Below, piece after piece: positions 63,785 through 64,000 of a stretch of 64,000 nucleotides of DNA (positions within the stretch are counted from its first letter, which is position 1; every line of letters starts with the position of its first letter). Position numbers and translations under genes: made by a program. The notes under the pieces are model-generated. The model was not told the origin of the DNA and did no database searches. It was given only the letters and a program-made list of their open reading frames with translations. The DNA comes from Paratinospora sagittata. Lineage: Eukaryota; Streptophyta; Magnoliopsida; Ranunculales; Menispermaceae. Location of the stretch: the NCBI GenBank assembly GCA_035771175.1, contig CM069593.1:18877956-18941955 (forward strand). Direction: 5' to 3'.

Positions 63785-64000
63785 TCCTCCAGTCCCATGC
63801 CTCACCCCTAGGAACCGTCGGTGCAGAAATGCAATTACATCCATTGTGACCGATGAAGGGGCCACCATCAATGGGGAGAGTGGGGTCGTGGATGAGGTTG
63901 TGAGATACTTCTCTCAGGTGTATTCTTCGGATCGCAGATTCAGTTGGGAGATCGAGTGGTGTCCTATCTCTGCAGTGGATAGGGATTGGCTTGAACGGCC
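63785..64000 (+). mobile_element. LINE ORF2 fragment running off the right edge
   Basis: From about 63812 one open frame reads RNRRCRNAITSIVTDEGATI, then NGESGVVDEVVRYFSQVYSS. This is the linker between endonuclease and reverse transcriptase in plant L1-type ORF2. The frame is open to the window end. The 5' part is missing, so this is a truncated insertion or a fragment. It sits where exons 10-12 of the KDTA copy would be. Confidence 0.75.

Noticed and set aside
1..64000. tRNA, rRNA, CRISPR arrays, known conserved microRNAs and organellar inserts
   Set aside because: I scanned for tRNA-like boxes and remembered plant microRNA sequences. Box-like motifs were found only within SINE-like units, and no convincing RNA gene was seen by eye.

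Overview
The window is nuclear DNA of a flowering plant, most likely a eudicot. It is AT-rich, with many GT-AG introns, long A/T-rich spacers, and SINE, LINE and MITE debris. The proteins are plant-specific families: AT-hook AHL, a DDT/PHD PTM-like protein, a DUF668 protein, and a plant Kdo transferase. All coordinates and exon borders were read by eye from reading frames, splice sites and remembered family sequences; no search was run.

Layout, left to right. (1) 1-7420 holds two tandem genes for a GABA-transporter-1-like AAAP permease on the + strand. The left copy is cut by the window edge but intact from its third coding exon. The right copy is complete in exon order but has lost one splice acceptor and carries a 1-nt deletion, so it is probably a pseudogene. 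(2) 8042-11890 (-) is a five-exon AHL DNA-binding protein (337 aa). (3) 11891-16137 is a long spacer with four G-boxes. (4) 16138 to about 21733 (-) is a tentative two-exon gene for a short unknown protein, whose 5.4-kb intron received a SINE and a 5'-truncated LINE. (5) 22688-31230 (-) is a 20-exon RAD5A-type SNF2/HIRAN/RING DNA-repair translocase (1006 aa), with an E2F-like site just upstream. (6) 31231-37887 is spacer with old elements, including a possible LTR fragment. (7) 37888-39612 (+) is an intronless DUF3475/DUF668 protein (574 aa) with a 5' UTR intron. (8) 42801-53468 (+) is a nine-exon DDT/PHD chromatin protein of the PTM-like group (1715 aa). (9) 54404-59026 (+) is a 12-exon 3-deoxy-D-manno-octulosonic acid (Kdo) transferase, KDTA (456 aa). 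(10) 60373-63513 is a decayed tandem copy of KDTA, carrying a MITE and a SINE in one intron and stopped by a LINE at the right edge.

The genes do not form a pathway. RAD5A acts in post-replication repair, AHL and PTM-like proteins act in chromatin, KDTA in the mitochondrial lipid-A-like route, and GAT in amino-acid/GABA import. I found no new multi-gene system. The most interesting signals are the two duplicate-and-decay histories, the exonised intron in the second transporter copy, and several mobile elements whose target-site duplications can be read directly.
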